A stretch of DNA of 64,000 nt, taken from assembly GCA_019358895.1 (NCBI GenBank), contig JAHHIG010000004.1:1-64000 (forward strand). The letters run 5' to 3'. Shown one piece after another: positions 43,024 through 51,997 of this stretch. This DNA comes from Tildeniella nuda ZEHNDER 1965/U140. Its GTDB lineage: Bacteria > Cyanobacteriota > Cyanobacteriia > Leptolyngbyales > Leptolyngbyaceae. Both the position numbers and the translations under genes were made by a program. Positions within the stretch are counted from its first letter, which is position 1. The number at the start of each line of letters is the position of its first letter. A model generated the notes under the pieces. That model was not told where the DNA came from. It made no database searches and saw only the letters and a program-made list of their open reading frames with translations.

Positions 43024-43698
43024 CTAATGCGCCACTGACGGCTTTGCTGTGTGAGCTTTCAACTCGTCGGCACTGACCGCTGCGAGATCACCGTGGCTCA
43101 GCGTCCAGCATTGATCGGCAATATCTACCAGCTCTCCTGCATCATGGGAGACAACGAGCAAACTCCAGTGAGCTTTGAGTGTTGCCAGCAACCCAATCAA
43201 CTGTTGCCGCATTGACCAGTCCAGCCCGGCGGTCGGCTCATCCAGCAGCAGCAGGTTTGGTTGACGAATGAGCTGTACAGCAAAGGCAAGACGACGCTGC
43301 TGACCACCGCTGAGCGAATCTGGCGATGTGTGAAGGGGCAGATGGGTCAGACCGACTTCAGAGAGGGCTTGCTCAATGCGATCGCTCGTTAATTCTGGAT
43401 GTCCCAAGCGCAACTCTTCCAGGATACTGCTCCCACAGAAATGGCGCTCTGGAAACTGAAAGACCAACCCGCTAAGCTGCTGTAGCTGTAGTGGAATTAG
43501 CTCTTGATCACGCCAGAAAATGTCGCCGCTCGTTTTTTCTGCCAGCCCTGCCAGAATCTCTAGTAGCGTACTTTTACCAGAGCCACTCGGACCGATCACT
43601 AAGCCCATCTGCTGAGGCGCAATCTGGAGATTAATGGCTTTAAGAATAGCGGTATGGCTGGCAGTGGGATGGTAGGTCAAGTTTTTGAGCTGGAGCAT
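43024..43698 (-). CDS. ABC transporter ATP-binding protein, ECF/CbiO-like
   Basis: ATPase subunit of 224 residues. Walker A is GPSGSGKST, the Q-loop region is LSGLVFQFPERHFCGSSILEEL (the FQFPE form is typical of ECF/CbiO-type ATPases), signature LSGGQQRRLAFA, Walker B LLLDEPTAGLDW and H-loop VVSHD. It probably energises uptake of a metal or vitamin; no permease is beside it. It resembles the cyanobacterial/plastid single ATPases of this group. Confidence 0.88.
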   Translation of the reverse strand: MLQLKNLTYHPTASHTAILKAINLQIAPQQMGLVIGPSGSGKSTLLEILAGLAEKTSGDIFWRDQELIPLQLQQLSGLVFQFPERHFCGSSILEELRLGHPELTSDRIEQALSEVGLTHLPLHTSPDSLSGGQQRRLAFAVQLIRQPNLLLLDEPTAGLDWSMRQQLIGLLATLKAHWSLLVVSHDAGELVDIADQCWTLSHGDLAAVSADELKAHTAKPSVAH

Positions 43699-43966
43699 AC
43701 CGTTGGGATGATGGGCAAGGAAGAGACGATCGATCGTGCCGGACTATTAGCGCTGGAGTGTCGTATCCCAAGTGTTACCGGAACTTGTGTTGGCTAGCTG
43801 CGTCACGGTAAGGAAGCGATCGACCTAAGCACACCGTCCCGACACGTACGCTGGGCAAGCGCTTTTCAGGGCGATTCGCTGACAACAAGTGTTCCGCATC
43901 AACGGACATTCTTTAAAGCAGGGGTTTGTACTACCACTCTAACGAACTTGGTTCCAAGTTAGTATT

Positions 43967-44006
43967 GATGTCTCAAACTCGATCAAGATGTCTCAAACTC
44001 GATCAA
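43967..44006. repeat. Perfect 20-bp tandem duplication before a start codon
   Basis: GATGTCTCAAACTCGATCAA occurs twice in a row, the second copy ending 10 bp before the ATG at 44017. The upstream gap (43699-43966) shows no gene. Confidence 0.85.
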
Positions 44007-44016
44007 CCGGAATGTT

Positions 44017-44946
44017 ATGGCTGATACGTTGACTCCCCCAAAGCAAACTGCTCCTCATCGTTTGCTGCACTTTGCTGCTGCGCTAGTCTCTCTGAGCCTA
44101 TGGACAAATCCTGCGCTGGCAAAAGACCCGTTTCGCACGGCTAACGCCAGACCGATTGGCGATCGGACAGAAGCCGCCTTTAAAGCCCTGTTTGAGCAGG
44201 GAGACTACATCAAAGCCGCTAAGGATGCCCAGCGAGCAGACGCTAGCGATCCGCTCACTCAAGCCCTTCGAGCGTATATCGGCTACATCGACTGGAAGGG
44301 TGAAAGGGATGATCAGAAAAAAGCCGCGCTGCTCGACCAATTCAAAGCCTACGCCGATCAAACTCAGCAAACAGCCACCGCGTTAGTTGCGAGAGATCCG
44401 CTACGGGGCAACCTTTACCAGGCAGTGGGACATTTTTTGGAAGGTGCTTACATCTTTAGCAAAGATGGCACTGTTAAGGGGACACCTCAAGCGCTGAGCG
44501 AAATTCAGCAAGCCTTCAAGTATCTGGACAATGCCGAAAAAGTAGACCCCAAAGATCCAGAGTTAAACCTGCTGCGGGGATACATTGATTTATTTGTTTC
44601 CTTAAACCTACCGTTCTCTAGCCCTGCTGAGGCGATCGACCGTCTGGACAAGTACGCCAGTCCACGCTACCTCGCCGATCGGGGCATGGCGCTGGGCTAT
44701 CGGGATTTAAACGAACAAGCTAAAGCACTTGCAGCCGTCGATAGCGCTCTTCGGGCAACCCCCAATAATCCCGATGTGCTTTACCTGAAGGCACAAATTC
44801 TTGTCCGCAAAGGTGACAATCGAGGCAGTCTGGCGTTTTTTGATCAGGCACTGGCAAAGCAAAACCAATTGCCGCCGGGGGTGATTAAGCAAATCAACCG
44901 AGAGCGCAACGGAGCCAAGAATCGACTGGGCAATCTAGGGCAATGA
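44017..44946 (+). CDS. Sll0314/Alr1548-like periplasmic TPR protein
   Basis: A conserved cyanobacterial protein of 309 residues, of unknown role. A signal peptide (LLHFAAALVSLSLWTNPALA) with cleavage near residue 35 points to the periplasm. Helical TPR-like repeats follow: FKALFEQGDYIKAAKDAQRAD, then AFKYLDNAEKVDPKDPELNLLRGYIDL and ALAAVDSALRATPNNPDVLYLKAQILVRKGD. The name is from my memory of the family and not certain. It is convergent with the next gene, 17 bp apart. Confidence 0.75.
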   Translation: MADTLTPPKQTAPHRLLHFAAALVSLSLWTNPALAKDPFRTANARPIGDRTEAAFKALFEQGDYIKAAKDAQRADASDPLTQALRAYIGYIDWKGERDDQKKAALLDQFKAYADQTQQTATALVARDPLRGNLYQAVGHFLEGAYIFSKDGTVKGTPQALSEIQQAFKYLDNAEKVDPKDPELNLLRGYIDLFVSLNLPFSSPAEAIDRLDKYASPRYLADRGMALGYRDLNEQAKALAAVDSALRATPNNPDVLYLKAQILVRKGDNRGSLAFFDQALAKQNQLPPGVIKQINRERNGAKNRLGNLGQ

Positions 44947-44963
44947 TCCGATCGCCCTTGTCG

Positions 44964-46595
44964 CTAATCTGCGGCTAGTCGTAGCTGAAGCGTGCCCAAA
45001 TCAAGCTCTTTAGCAGTCAGCGATCGAGCTTCAAAGAGCGCCACCATGTCTTTGAATTGAGGCTTGCCGCGACTGGCTCCAGTCAACCCTGTAGCGATGA
45101 TCAAGCCGCAGCAGCCGTTGGTCTTCTTGCATCGCTGGTCCCACTTCTTGCGAGCAGCAATGTGGTCTGGATCGTCGTAGCCAAATTCGCCAAAAAGGTG
45201 CAGTTCACCATTCTCAGTTTGAAGCAGCCCCAGGTCATACTGTTCACGCTCGAACGGGTCGGCACCCGGGTTAAAGCAAATGGCTCGCAGCCCACCTGCG
45301 GCTTTGAGATCGCCAATCAGCGTTTTCGCTTTAGGACGCGAGGTTTGGATCATCACGACTGGAAAGCCGTCTCCCGAAACCTTCACGTCTTGCAGTGGGT
45401 GATGTTCTGCTGCACCCGCTCGCAATACATCCAGCATGTCCCATGGCACCATGCCCAGACTCAAAAACGATTTGGCTGGCACTAAATCATCCCGCACGAT
45501 CGGAAAGTCTGTGTCGTCCCTTTCTTCAGCCTCCGCCATTGTGAGCAGTTCAGCCGCTAGCTCAGGCATGGTCGAGACTTTGATGGAAATTTGAGTCGTC
45601 TTGCCCGTCTCGTCGTCTGTCAAAGGAATGCGGTAACGACTGCTAACCGTTGGGAACGCGTTAGCCTCAAACTTGAGGTGATGTTGGTGTAAGAAGCGAT
45701 GGAGTGCCTCTAGCGCAACGAGCAGGGCAGCCGCTTCTTCGTCGTATAAGAAGGAGCGTAGACCTTCCAGCGGATGCAGGTTGCCAAACACGGGTTCGAT
45801 CGCGTCGATCGGCAACATAGAAAGGTCAACATCAACGTCATCGTCGTCACGATCGCTCTCAAACGTGACGAACAAACAGTCCTGACCCAAAAACGCTTCT
45901 TCCATTGCTTCCAGCGACTCATTCGCTAGCACGCGCTGCCGAAAGCGTTTGAGGGAATCAAGCGAACGATAGAACAGCACGCCAAACTCCATGCCCAACA
46001 TACCCATGACCGAGGCATAAAGCGTGCTTAAGTCCCAGCGGTTGACCTCGATCGCCAAGATCTGATGATCGGCAAAGACATCCCAGGGTGCATCGTCCCA
46101 GATGTCGATCGCTCGGTTCGACAGATCGTCTGCGTATTGTGGTGGTAACTGCGGTGGACGGCTGCTCACCGCCTCCTGAAAACCTCGAAAGATCTCGTCA
46201 ATCAGCGGTAGTGAAGGCACGTAGTCCAGCACAATGTCGAGATCTTGTAAGACCCCGCGCAAATAAAACAGCAGCTCGCGATCGCTGACGACAATCTTTT
46301 GCGGTCGCGCTGGGCTATTGGGGTTGTGAGGATGCTCCATCGCCCGCAGCAAGGTTCGTACCACTGCTTCTGGTCCTGTATCCGGTGTCACCACATCCAT
46401 TGCCCGCACCATCCCCTGGGAGCCATCGACCCACAGAATGCACTCGCCGTTAGGCTGTGGGTCGATGCTCGCATCCGTCCAATCAGTAGCAGGTGGAATG
46501 CCAGAAACCAGCGGTCGGCGATCGCCCTCCCAAACACTGGCAATCTGTGGGAGCTGCTTAAGGCGACGACGGGTCGAAAGGTTGAGCGCAGTCAT
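44964..46595 (-). CDS. Conserved cyanobacterial hypothetical protein (DUF6930-like)
   Basis: A 543-residue soluble protein without signal or transmembrane segments. The N-terminal half reads ECILWVDGSQGMVRAMDVV, then PQKIVVSDRELLFYLRGVLQDLDI and YVPSLPLIDEIFRGFQ, which I associate with DUF6930-type proteins. The acidic stretch SDRDDDDVDVDL is at about 259-270. No catalytic motif is clear; no function is assigned. It is divergent from the iscA-like gene; the 290-bp gap between them shows no further gene. Confidence 0.65.
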   Translation of the reverse strand: MTALNLSTRRRLKQLPQIASVWEGDRRPLVSGIPPATDWTDASIDPQPNGECILWVDGSQGMVRAMDVVTPDTGPEAVVRTLLRAMEHPHNPNSPARPQKIVVSDRELLFYLRGVLQDLDIVLDYVPSLPLIDEIFRGFQEAVSSRPPQLPPQYADDLSNRAIDIWDDAPWDVFADHQILAIEVNRWDLSTLYASVMGMLGMEFGVLFYRSLDSLKRFRQRVLANESLEAMEEAFLGQDCLFVTFESDRDDDDVDVDLSMLPIDAIEPVFGNLHPLEGLRSFLYDEEAAALLVALEALHRFLHQHHLKFEANAFPTVSSRYRIPLTDDETGKTTQISIKVSTMPELAAELLTMAEAEERDDTDFPIVRDDLVPAKSFLSLGMVPWDMLDVLRAGAAEHHPLQDVKVSGDGFPVVMIQTSRPKAKTLIGDLKAAGGLRAICFNPGADPFEREQYDLGLLQTENGELHLFGEFGYDDPDHIAARKKWDQRCKKTNGCCGLIIATGLTGASRGKPQFKDMVALFEARSLTAKELDLGTLQLRLAAD

Positions 46596-46885
46596 AAAAA
46601 TTCAGGAGCCAGTTAACGCTAAAAACCAAGATTGACAAAACTATTGAGAACAGATACTTATCTTAGACACTAATCCGGTTTCTACTGCGGCACTGTCGCG
46701 AGTTCTAACCGTTCGGATGCAAACAGTAAGGTGAAAGGCGTTAAGCCTCCAGAGTAAAAGAAATTGACCGTCCTAGCTAGTCAACGATCGTCTCACGCGC
46801 GTACCCAGGTATGATTTATCCCTGATACTATGGAGAGATAGGTCTGCACAGTTGAGACTGAACACTGGCAAGGAGCTTTTAAGCA

Positions 46886-47242
46886 ATGACGCAAACAGCG
46901 CAATCGCAACGGCAGGGCATTCTCATGACAGATGCCGCTTTGAAGCACGTTCTGCTGCTTCGAGAAAAGCAGGGACAAGACTTGTGCCTGCGCGTGGGTG
47001 TGAGGGGCGGAGGCTGCTCTGGCATGTCTTACACCATGAACTTTGAAGATGCCAGCAACGTTCAGTCAACCGATGAAGTGTACGACTATGACGGCTTCAA
47101 AGTGGTGTGCGACCCTAAGAGCTTGCTCTACCTCTATGGTCTCGTGCTGGACTACAGCGATGCGCTGATTGGCGGTGGCTTCCAGTTCACCAACCCAAAT
47201 GCTGACCAAACCTGCGGCTGTGGCAAATCGTTTTCAGCCTGA
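46886..47242 (+). CDS. Iron-sulfur cluster assembly protein, IscA/SufA family
   Basis: A-type Fe-S carrier of 118 residues. The three conserved cysteines are C44 (GGGCSGMSY), C110 and C112 (CGCGKSFSA). The motif [20 protein letters not shown] is typical. It hands Fe-S clusters to target proteins such as those of photosynthesis. The gene lies upstream of a TPR gene and ycf51, all on the same strand, with an inverted heptanucleotide repeat after it. Confidence 0.95.
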   Translation: MTQTAQSQRQGILMTDAALKHVLLLREKQGQDLCLRVGVRGGGCSGMSYTMNFEDASNVQSTDEVYDYDGFKVVCDPKSLLYLYGLVLDYSDALIGGGFQFTNPNADQTCGCGKSFSA

Positions 47243-47261
47243 AGCACAGTTGTTAGCGGTT

Positions 47262-47309
47262 AGTTTTTAGTTTTTAGTCTGAACTGCTAACCACTAAAAA
47301 CTAAAAACT
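47262..47309. repeat. Perfect 17-bp inverted heptanucleotide repeat
   Basis: AGTTTTTAGTTTTTAGT (47262-47278) and ACTAAAAACTAAAAACT (47293-47309) are exact reverse complements around a 14-nt loop. They sit between the iscA-like gene and the TPR gene, where a terminator or processing hairpin could act. The right arm ends 14 bp before the TPR start. Confidence 0.75.
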
Positions 47310-47323
47310 TTCTATCTCTACTT

Positions 47324-47746
47324 ATGACTCAAACTGTTGACTCACTCTTTGACGAAGGCATTGAGCGCTACAAGGCAGGCGAAGCGCCTGAGACGCTGAT
47401 TCCGGTATTCCAAGCGGTGTGCGATCGCTCCCGTAAGAGTAGCTCTGCCTGGACTTGCTTGGCGTGGCTGTACCTGCTCATCGAAAAGCCCAATCAGGCG
47501 TACGAAGCGGCACAAAAAGCGGTCAAGCTGAATCCCCAAGACCCTCAGGCGCGGGTGAATTTGGTGCTGGCAATGCTGGAAACCTCTAAAAAAGGGGTGC
47601 GACAGCATATTGAAATCGTGCAGCAACTCGTGATGGCAGTACCAGAACTGCGTGATGAAGTAGCGCAAAATATTGAAGATGGCTTTGCACGCAAACCGGG
47701 CTGGCAGAGCCTGGAACGTGTCAAAGCCTGGTTGTCTGAGGCTTAG
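47324..47746 (+). CDS. Small TPR protein
   Basis: A 140-residue soluble helical protein. About two TPR units are visible: FQAVCDRSRKSSSAWTCLAWLYLLIEKPNQAYEAAQKAVKLNPQDPQARVNLVLAMLE. The N-terminus (DSLFDEGIERYKAGEAPETLIPVFQAV) is also TPR-like. The conserved order iscA-TPR-ycf51 in this window suggests the three may be co-expressed. The 17-bp gap to ycf51 supports this. Confidence 0.82.
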   Translation: MTQTVDSLFDEGIERYKAGEAPETLIPVFQAVCDRSRKSSSAWTCLAWLYLLIEKPNQAYEAAQKAVKLNPQDPQARVNLVLAMLETSKKGVRQHIEIVQQLVMAVPELRDEVAQNIEDGFARKPGWQSLERVKAWLSEA

Positions 47747-47763
47747 TTCGTCGCTCCCTTGCC

Positions 47764-48321
47764 GTGAATCGCATGTTGTTTGGTCTTCCACTGGTTACGA
47801 TCGCCCTCTGGTCAGGGTATTTCACCCTTTTTTGCGCTGTCCTGATGCTTCTCGGCTTGGTGCTAAAGTGGGGCATTCGGTTCCGCCTCGTAGGCATCAC
47901 TGGCTTTATGGGTGTGCTGACGGGCGGCTTGTTCGCACTGGGTTTAGGGCTGCACGATCGCCCTCAAATTCCTGGTGCGATCAAGTATGTCCGTGTTTTT
48001 GACTCTGGCGCTTCGCAAGTAGTGATTGTGGTACCGCCGACCATCACCGAAACGGCACTTGATGCGACGTTGCAGCAGGCAGCGATCGATCTTTACTCCA
48101 CAGGACGTTTATCGCAAGGTGCAGCGACGATGACGATCCGCGCTCGTGCGGTGCTGCACCCAAAACCAGGGGTCACTCAACCCGTGTATGTGGGACAGGT
48201 GAAGCCATCGCTTGCCTCCCCAACGGCTCAGGCAGGCATCGTCGAAATCGATCGTGACCAGCTAGCGCTGTTGCCGAAACCGTCCGCTCCAAAGTCGTCT
48301 GCCTCAAGCCCGTCAGCCTGA
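47764..48321 (+). CDS. ycf51: Ycf51 family protein
   Basis: A membrane protein of 185 residues conserved in cyanobacteria and some plastids (DUF2518), function unknown. Two to three hydrophobic segments cover about 8-30 and 37-60 (TLFCAVLMLLGLVLKWGIRFRLVGITGFMGVLTGGLFALGLG). The soluble part follows: VRVFDSGASQVVIVVPPTITETALDATLQQAAIDLYSTGRLSQG, typical of the family. The C-terminus is Pro/Ser/Lys-rich. The start is GTG at 47764. Confidence 0.85.
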   Translation: MNRMLFGLPLVTIALWSGYFTLFCAVLMLLGLVLKWGIRFRLVGITGFMGVLTGGLFALGLGLHDRPQIPGAIKYVRVFDSGASQVVIVVPPTITETALDATLQQAAIDLYSTGRLSQGAATMTIRARAVLHPKPGVTQPVYVGQVKPSLASPTAQAGIVEIDRDQLALLPKPSAPKSSASSPSA

Positions 48322-48426
48322 GCTTAAATTACAGACTCTGGACGTTTGCCTTAAACTGGTAAAACGCCTCAACCTTGGCACCAGATCCGCACTAACGCCT
48401 TTCTAGCGTTCTCTTTCGATTCTGCT

Positions 48427-49623
48427 ATGTCTCATTCAACGATTGCGTTTCAACCTCCACTCACGATCGCCCCAGCCCAGGTATTACGTGGTTATGGGTT
48501 GTTGACTCAAGTTGGTGGCGCGATCGCGCGGTTGGGTCAGCGTCCGCTTGTGATTGGTGGCAGCCAAACCCTGGTCACGCTTCAACCGCAGTTGCAGCCA
48601 GTGCTAGAGCGAGAGAGTCTCCAACCTCGCTGGGTTTCTTACAGCCCTGATTGCAGCGAAACTACGCTAGCGACTCTGGTGCAAGCGGCTGAGCAGCATC
48701 ACGCAGACGTTGTGATTGGCATGGGTGGTGGCAAGGCGCTCGATACTGCCAAGTTGGTGGCATACCAGCAGCAGCTTCCAGTGGTCACGATTCCCACATC
48801 AGCCGCAACTTGTGCCGCTTGGACAGCGCTCTCTAATGTTTATTCTGAGCAGGGTGCCTTTCAGTATGATGTGGCGCTGACGCAGTGCCCCGATTTGCTC
48901 ATACTGGATTATGACCTGGTGCAAACGGCTCCTCGTCGAACGCTAGTGGCTGGCATTGGGGATGCGATCGCCAAATGGTACGAAGCCTCCGTCAGTAGTG
49001 GGCATTCAGAGCAAAGCTTGATCATTGCAGCAGTGCAGCAGGCGCGAGTGCTGCGAGATCTTTTGTTTCAAAAAGCGGCGATCGCCCTTCAAGAACCCGG
49101 CGGGCAAGTCTGGCAAGAAGTCGTTGATGCGACCGTCCTTCTGGCTGGCGTGATTGGTGGGTTGGGTGGTGCTCAATGTCGGACTGTGGCAGCTCATGCG
49201 GTTCACAACGGCTTGACGCATTTGCTCGCCAGCCACAGCACGTTACACGGCGAAAAAGTTGCCTATGGCATTCTGGTGCAGCTACGCCTCGAAGAAATTG
49301 TGCAGGGTAATCGGTTGGCTGCGACCGCGCGCCAACAGCTCTTGAAGTTTTACAGCGAGATTGGACTGCCCCAAAGTCTTGATGATCTGGGCTTGGCAGC
49401 GGTTTCGATCGCCGATCTACAGCAGGCAGCCACGATCGCGTGTGCTGACCACTCCGATATTCACCGTCTCCCCTTCACAGTGGAACCCGCGCAACTGATG
49501 GCAGCCATGGTATCAACAACGGCGAGAGAAGTAAGGGGAGAGGAGAGAGGAGAGAGGAGTGAACAACTTACCCCTCACCCCTTACCCCTCACCCCTTACT
49601 CTCCTCATGAGGTAACGCTATGA
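48427..49623 (+). CDS. Glycerol dehydrogenase-like iron/zinc-containing alcohol dehydrogenase
   Basis: NAD(P)-linked metal-dependent dehydrogenase of the GldA group. The nucleotide motif is VIGMGGGKALDTAK; metal ligands are in GIGDAIAKW (Asp), AAHAVHNGL (His) and LHGEKVAYG (His). The product has 398 residues. The last 30 or so, from REVRGEERGERSEQLTPHP onward, are encoded by a GGAGAGA/CCCCTCA heptanucleotide array and not by family sequence. The stop overlaps the next start by four bases (ATGA). The true substrate is unknown. Confidence 0.86.
   Translation: MSHSTIAFQPPLTIAPAQVLRGYGLLTQVGGAIARLGQRPLVIGGSQTLVTLQPQLQPVLERESLQPRWVSYSPDCSETTLATLVQAAEQHHADVVIGMGGGKALDTAKLVAYQQQLPVVTIPTSAATCAAWTALSNVYSEQGAFQYDVALTQCPDLLILDYDLVQTAPRRTLVAGIGDAIAKWYEASVSSGHSEQSLIIAAVQQARVLRDLLFQKAAIALQEPGGQVWQEVVDATVLLAGVIGGLGGAQCRTVAAHAVHNGLTHLLASHSTLHGEKVAYGILVQLRLEEIVQGNRLAATARQQLLKFYSEIGLPQSLDDLGLAAVSIADLQQAATIACADHSDIHRLPFTVEPAQLMAAMVSTTAREVRGEERGERSEQLTPHPLPLTPYSPHEVTL
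49531..49612. repeat. Heptanucleotide array at the 3' end of the dehydrogenase gene
   Basis: GGGGAGAGGAGAGAGGAGAG, then CCCTCACCCCTTA units, then CTCTCCTC. The ends can pair. It is read in frame as the dehydrogenase C-terminus and ends at the ribosome-binding region of the aminotransferase gene (GAGGTAACGCTATG). Confidence 0.75.
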
Positions 49624-50831
49624 CATTAGAGTGGATTAAGCCTGCCGATCGCCTGCGATCGCTCCCTCCTTATGTCTTTGCGCGGCTGGATGAACTCAAA
49701 GTGCGTGCCAGAGAGCAGGGGTTGGATCTAATTGATTTGGGTATGGGGAACCCAGATGGACCGACACCACAGCCTGTTGTAGAGGCTGCGATCGCGGCGT
49801 TACAAAATCCCGCGAATCATGGCTATCCGCCCTTTGAAGGCACTGCCAGTTTTCGACGCACAATTACGGATTGGTATTACCGTCGCTATAACGTCAAGCT
49901 CGACCCCGAAGGCGAAGCGCTGCCGCTATTAGGTTCTAAAGAAGGCTTGACCCATCTGGCACTGGCGTACGTCAATCCCGGTGATGTCGTGTTAGTCCCC
50001 AGCCCTGCCTATCCGGCACATTTTCGGGGACCGTTGATTGCAGGGGCACAGATTCATAGCCTGGTGCTTAAGCCTGAGAACAATTGGCTGATTGATGTGG
50101 CAGCGATTCCTGAGGCGATCGCCAAACAGGCAAAAATCCTTTACTTCAATTATCCCAGCAACCCCACGGCGGCGACTGCACCCCGCGAGTTTTTTGAAGA
50201 AATCGTCGCCTTCGCTCGTCACTACGAAATCCTGCTCGTTCATGACCTTTGTTACGCTGAGCTTGCGTTTGACGGCTATCAGCCTACTAGCTTGCTCGAG
50301 ATTCCGGGTGCCAAGGAGATCGGGGTCGAGTTCCATACGCTGTCCAAAACCTACAATATGGCAGGCTGGCGAGTCGGCTTTGTGGTCGGCAATCGCCACA
50401 TTGTGCAAGGCTTACGCACACTGAAGACCAACCTGGACTACGGGATTTTTGCTGCACTGCAAACAGCCGCAGAAACAGCGCTGCAACTGCCTGATGTTTA
50501 CCTGCACGAGGTACAGGCACGCTACCGTACCCGCCGCGATTTTCTCATTCAAGGGCTTGCCGAATTGGGTTGGACAGTGCCCAAACCAAGTGCCACCATG
50601 TATCTCTGGGTTGATTGTCCACCCGGCATTGGCTCTACGGATTTTGCGCTCTCTGTGTTGCAAGAAACAGGCGTGGTGGTGACTCCTGGTAATGCCTTTG
50701 GCAGCGGTGGTGAAGGCTACGTTCGCATCAGCTTAATTGCGGATTGCGATCGCCTGGGTGAAGCTCTTCGACGTTTCAAGCAAGCAGGGATCTGCTATCA
50801 ACCCAGTGCATTAGTCTCCAGTTCTGACTGA
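49620..50831 (+). CDS. PLP-dependent aminotransferase, LL-DAP/AlaC-like
   Basis: Fold-type I aminotransferase of 403 residues. The lysine that binds pyridoxal phosphate is K243 in HTLSKTYNMAGWRVG. Other cofactor residues are in NYPSNPT (N181), HDLCYAELAF (D209, Y212) and RVGF. The opening IDLGMGNPDGPTPQ is typical of the alanine/LL-diaminopimelate aminotransferase group. Cyanobacteria have a true DapL as well; this protein may be the paralogue that makes alanine or valine-related amino acids. It starts inside the end of the dehydrogenase gene, so translation is coupled. Confidence 0.88.
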   Translation: MTLEWIKPADRLRSLPPYVFARLDELKVRAREQGLDLIDLGMGNPDGPTPQPVVEAAIAALQNPANHGYPPFEGTASFRRTITDWYYRRYNVKLDPEGEALPLLGSKEGLTHLALAYVNPGDVVLVPSPAYPAHFRGPLIAGAQIHSLVLKPENNWLIDVAAIPEAIAKQAKILYFNYPSNPTAATAPREFFEEIVAFARHYEILLVHDLCYAELAFDGYQPTSLLEIPGAKEIGVEFHTLSKTYNMAGWRVGFVVGNRHIVQGLRTLKTNLDYGIFAALQTAAETALQLPDVYLHEVQARYRTRRDFLIQGLAELGWTVPKPSATMYLWVDCPPGIGSTDFALSVLQETGVVVTPGNAFGSGGEGYVRISLIADCDRLGEALRRFKQAGICYQPSALVSSSD

Positions 50832-50918
50832 TAGTAGATAGGCTAGATTCATGATTGCTTGGTTTGGGTTACCAATCTTCAGCAGTACAGGACTTTTTGC
50901 TCTCTGACTAACCACAAT

Positions 50919-51869
50919 TCAACGTGGAACGGGAACCTGACTGAGTAAGGCATTAATGACAGCATCGACCTGAAGCCCATCGAGTTGAGCTTCGGGGCGA
51001 AGGATGAAGCGATGGCGCAAAGTGGGCGGCGCGATCGCCTTGATATCATCCGGTGTGACAAAATCGCGTCCACTCAACCAGGCGTTTGCCTTGCTTGCCT
51101 GAAGCCATGCCACGGCAGAACGCGGTGATGCACCCAACGCGAGATCGGGATGCTGGCGCGATCGCTGTACCAGTGCCAGCAGATAATCCAGCAACGGCTC
51201 GGCAACTTTAACCAATCGCACTGCCTGCCGTGCCGCCAAAATTTGCTCTACTGACAGCAGTGGTTTCAGTCTTGCCAGATCAAGACGCTTCGTTTGCAAT
51301 CCTGATTGGCTGTTGAGCAGCATTTGCCGTTCGGCTTTGGGGTCGGGATAATCGACGATGAGTTTGAAGAGGAAGCGATCGAGCTGTGCTTCTGGTAAGG
51401 GATAGGTGCCCTCAAATTCCAGCGAATTTTGGGTGGCAATGACCCAGAACAAATCGGGCAGAGCCAGACTTTGCCCATCCAGCGTCACCTGCTGTTCTTC
51501 CATTGCTTCTAGCAGCGCTGCCTGCGTTTTCGGTGGTGTGCGGTTCACTTCGTCCGCTAGCAGAATCTCGGTAAAGACGGGTCCCTTCTTCAGCGTAAAG
51601 TTTCGCGTATTCAAGTCAAAGATATTGGTGCCCAAAATATCAGAGGGCAAAATGTCGGGCGTGAGCTGAATGCGACGAAAATCTGCCTGTACCAGTTGCG
51701 CTAACACCTTCACCAGCAGTGTTTTGCCCGTCCCCGGTACGCCTTCTAAAATGACGTGCCCACCTGCCAGCAGCGCGACCAGAAACTGCTGCACCAGGGC
51801 AGTCTGCCCCACAATGACTTGACTGAGAGCTTGGGAGAGGCGATCGAAGGTGGCGTTGAGTTCGGGCAT
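50919..51869 (-). CDS. MoxR family AAA+ ATPase
   Basis: AAA+ chaperone-like ATPase of 316 residues. Walker A is EGVPGTGKTLLVK, Walker B ILLADEVNRTPPKTQAALLEAMEE, and sensor 1 WVIATQNSLEFEGTYPLPEAQLDRFLF. The C-terminal lid includes ALGASPRSAVAWL. It is the last gene of a MoxR, DUF4350, DUF4129 set; these clusters in other bacteria assist protein maturation or stress and envelope functions. The ORF is convergent with the aminotransferase gene. Confidence 0.92.
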   Translation of the reverse strand: MPELNATFDRLSQALSQVIVGQTALVQQFLVALLAGGHVILEGVPGTGKTLLVKVLAQLVQADFRRIQLTPDILPSDILGTNIFDLNTRNFTLKKGPVFTEILLADEVNRTPPKTQAALLEAMEEQQVTLDGQSLALPDLFWVIATQNSLEFEGTYPLPEAQLDRFLFKLIVDYPDPKAERQMLLNSQSGLQTKRLDLARLKPLLSVEQILAARQAVRLVKVAEPLLDYLLALVQRSRQHPDLALGASPRSAVAWLQASKANAWLSGRDFVTPDDIKAIAPPTLRHRFILRPEAQLDGLQVDAVINALLSQVPVPR

Positions 51870-51960
51870 GGGAAGTGAGGAGTGAGGAGTGAGGAGCAGG
51901 GGAAGCAGGGGAAGCAGAGGGAGCAGGGGGTGCAGGGGAAGCAGAGGGAGACACAGAAAT
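51870..51960. repeat. GTGAGGA and GCAGGGG-type purine arrays
   Basis: GGAGTGA units (51872-51893) and GGGGAAGCAG-type units (51896-51948), between DUF4350 and moxR. They may weaken readthrough. Confidence 0.65.
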
Positions 51961-51997
51961 TCAACTCAAAACTCGAAGCGTTCCTTCAGCTTTAGCC

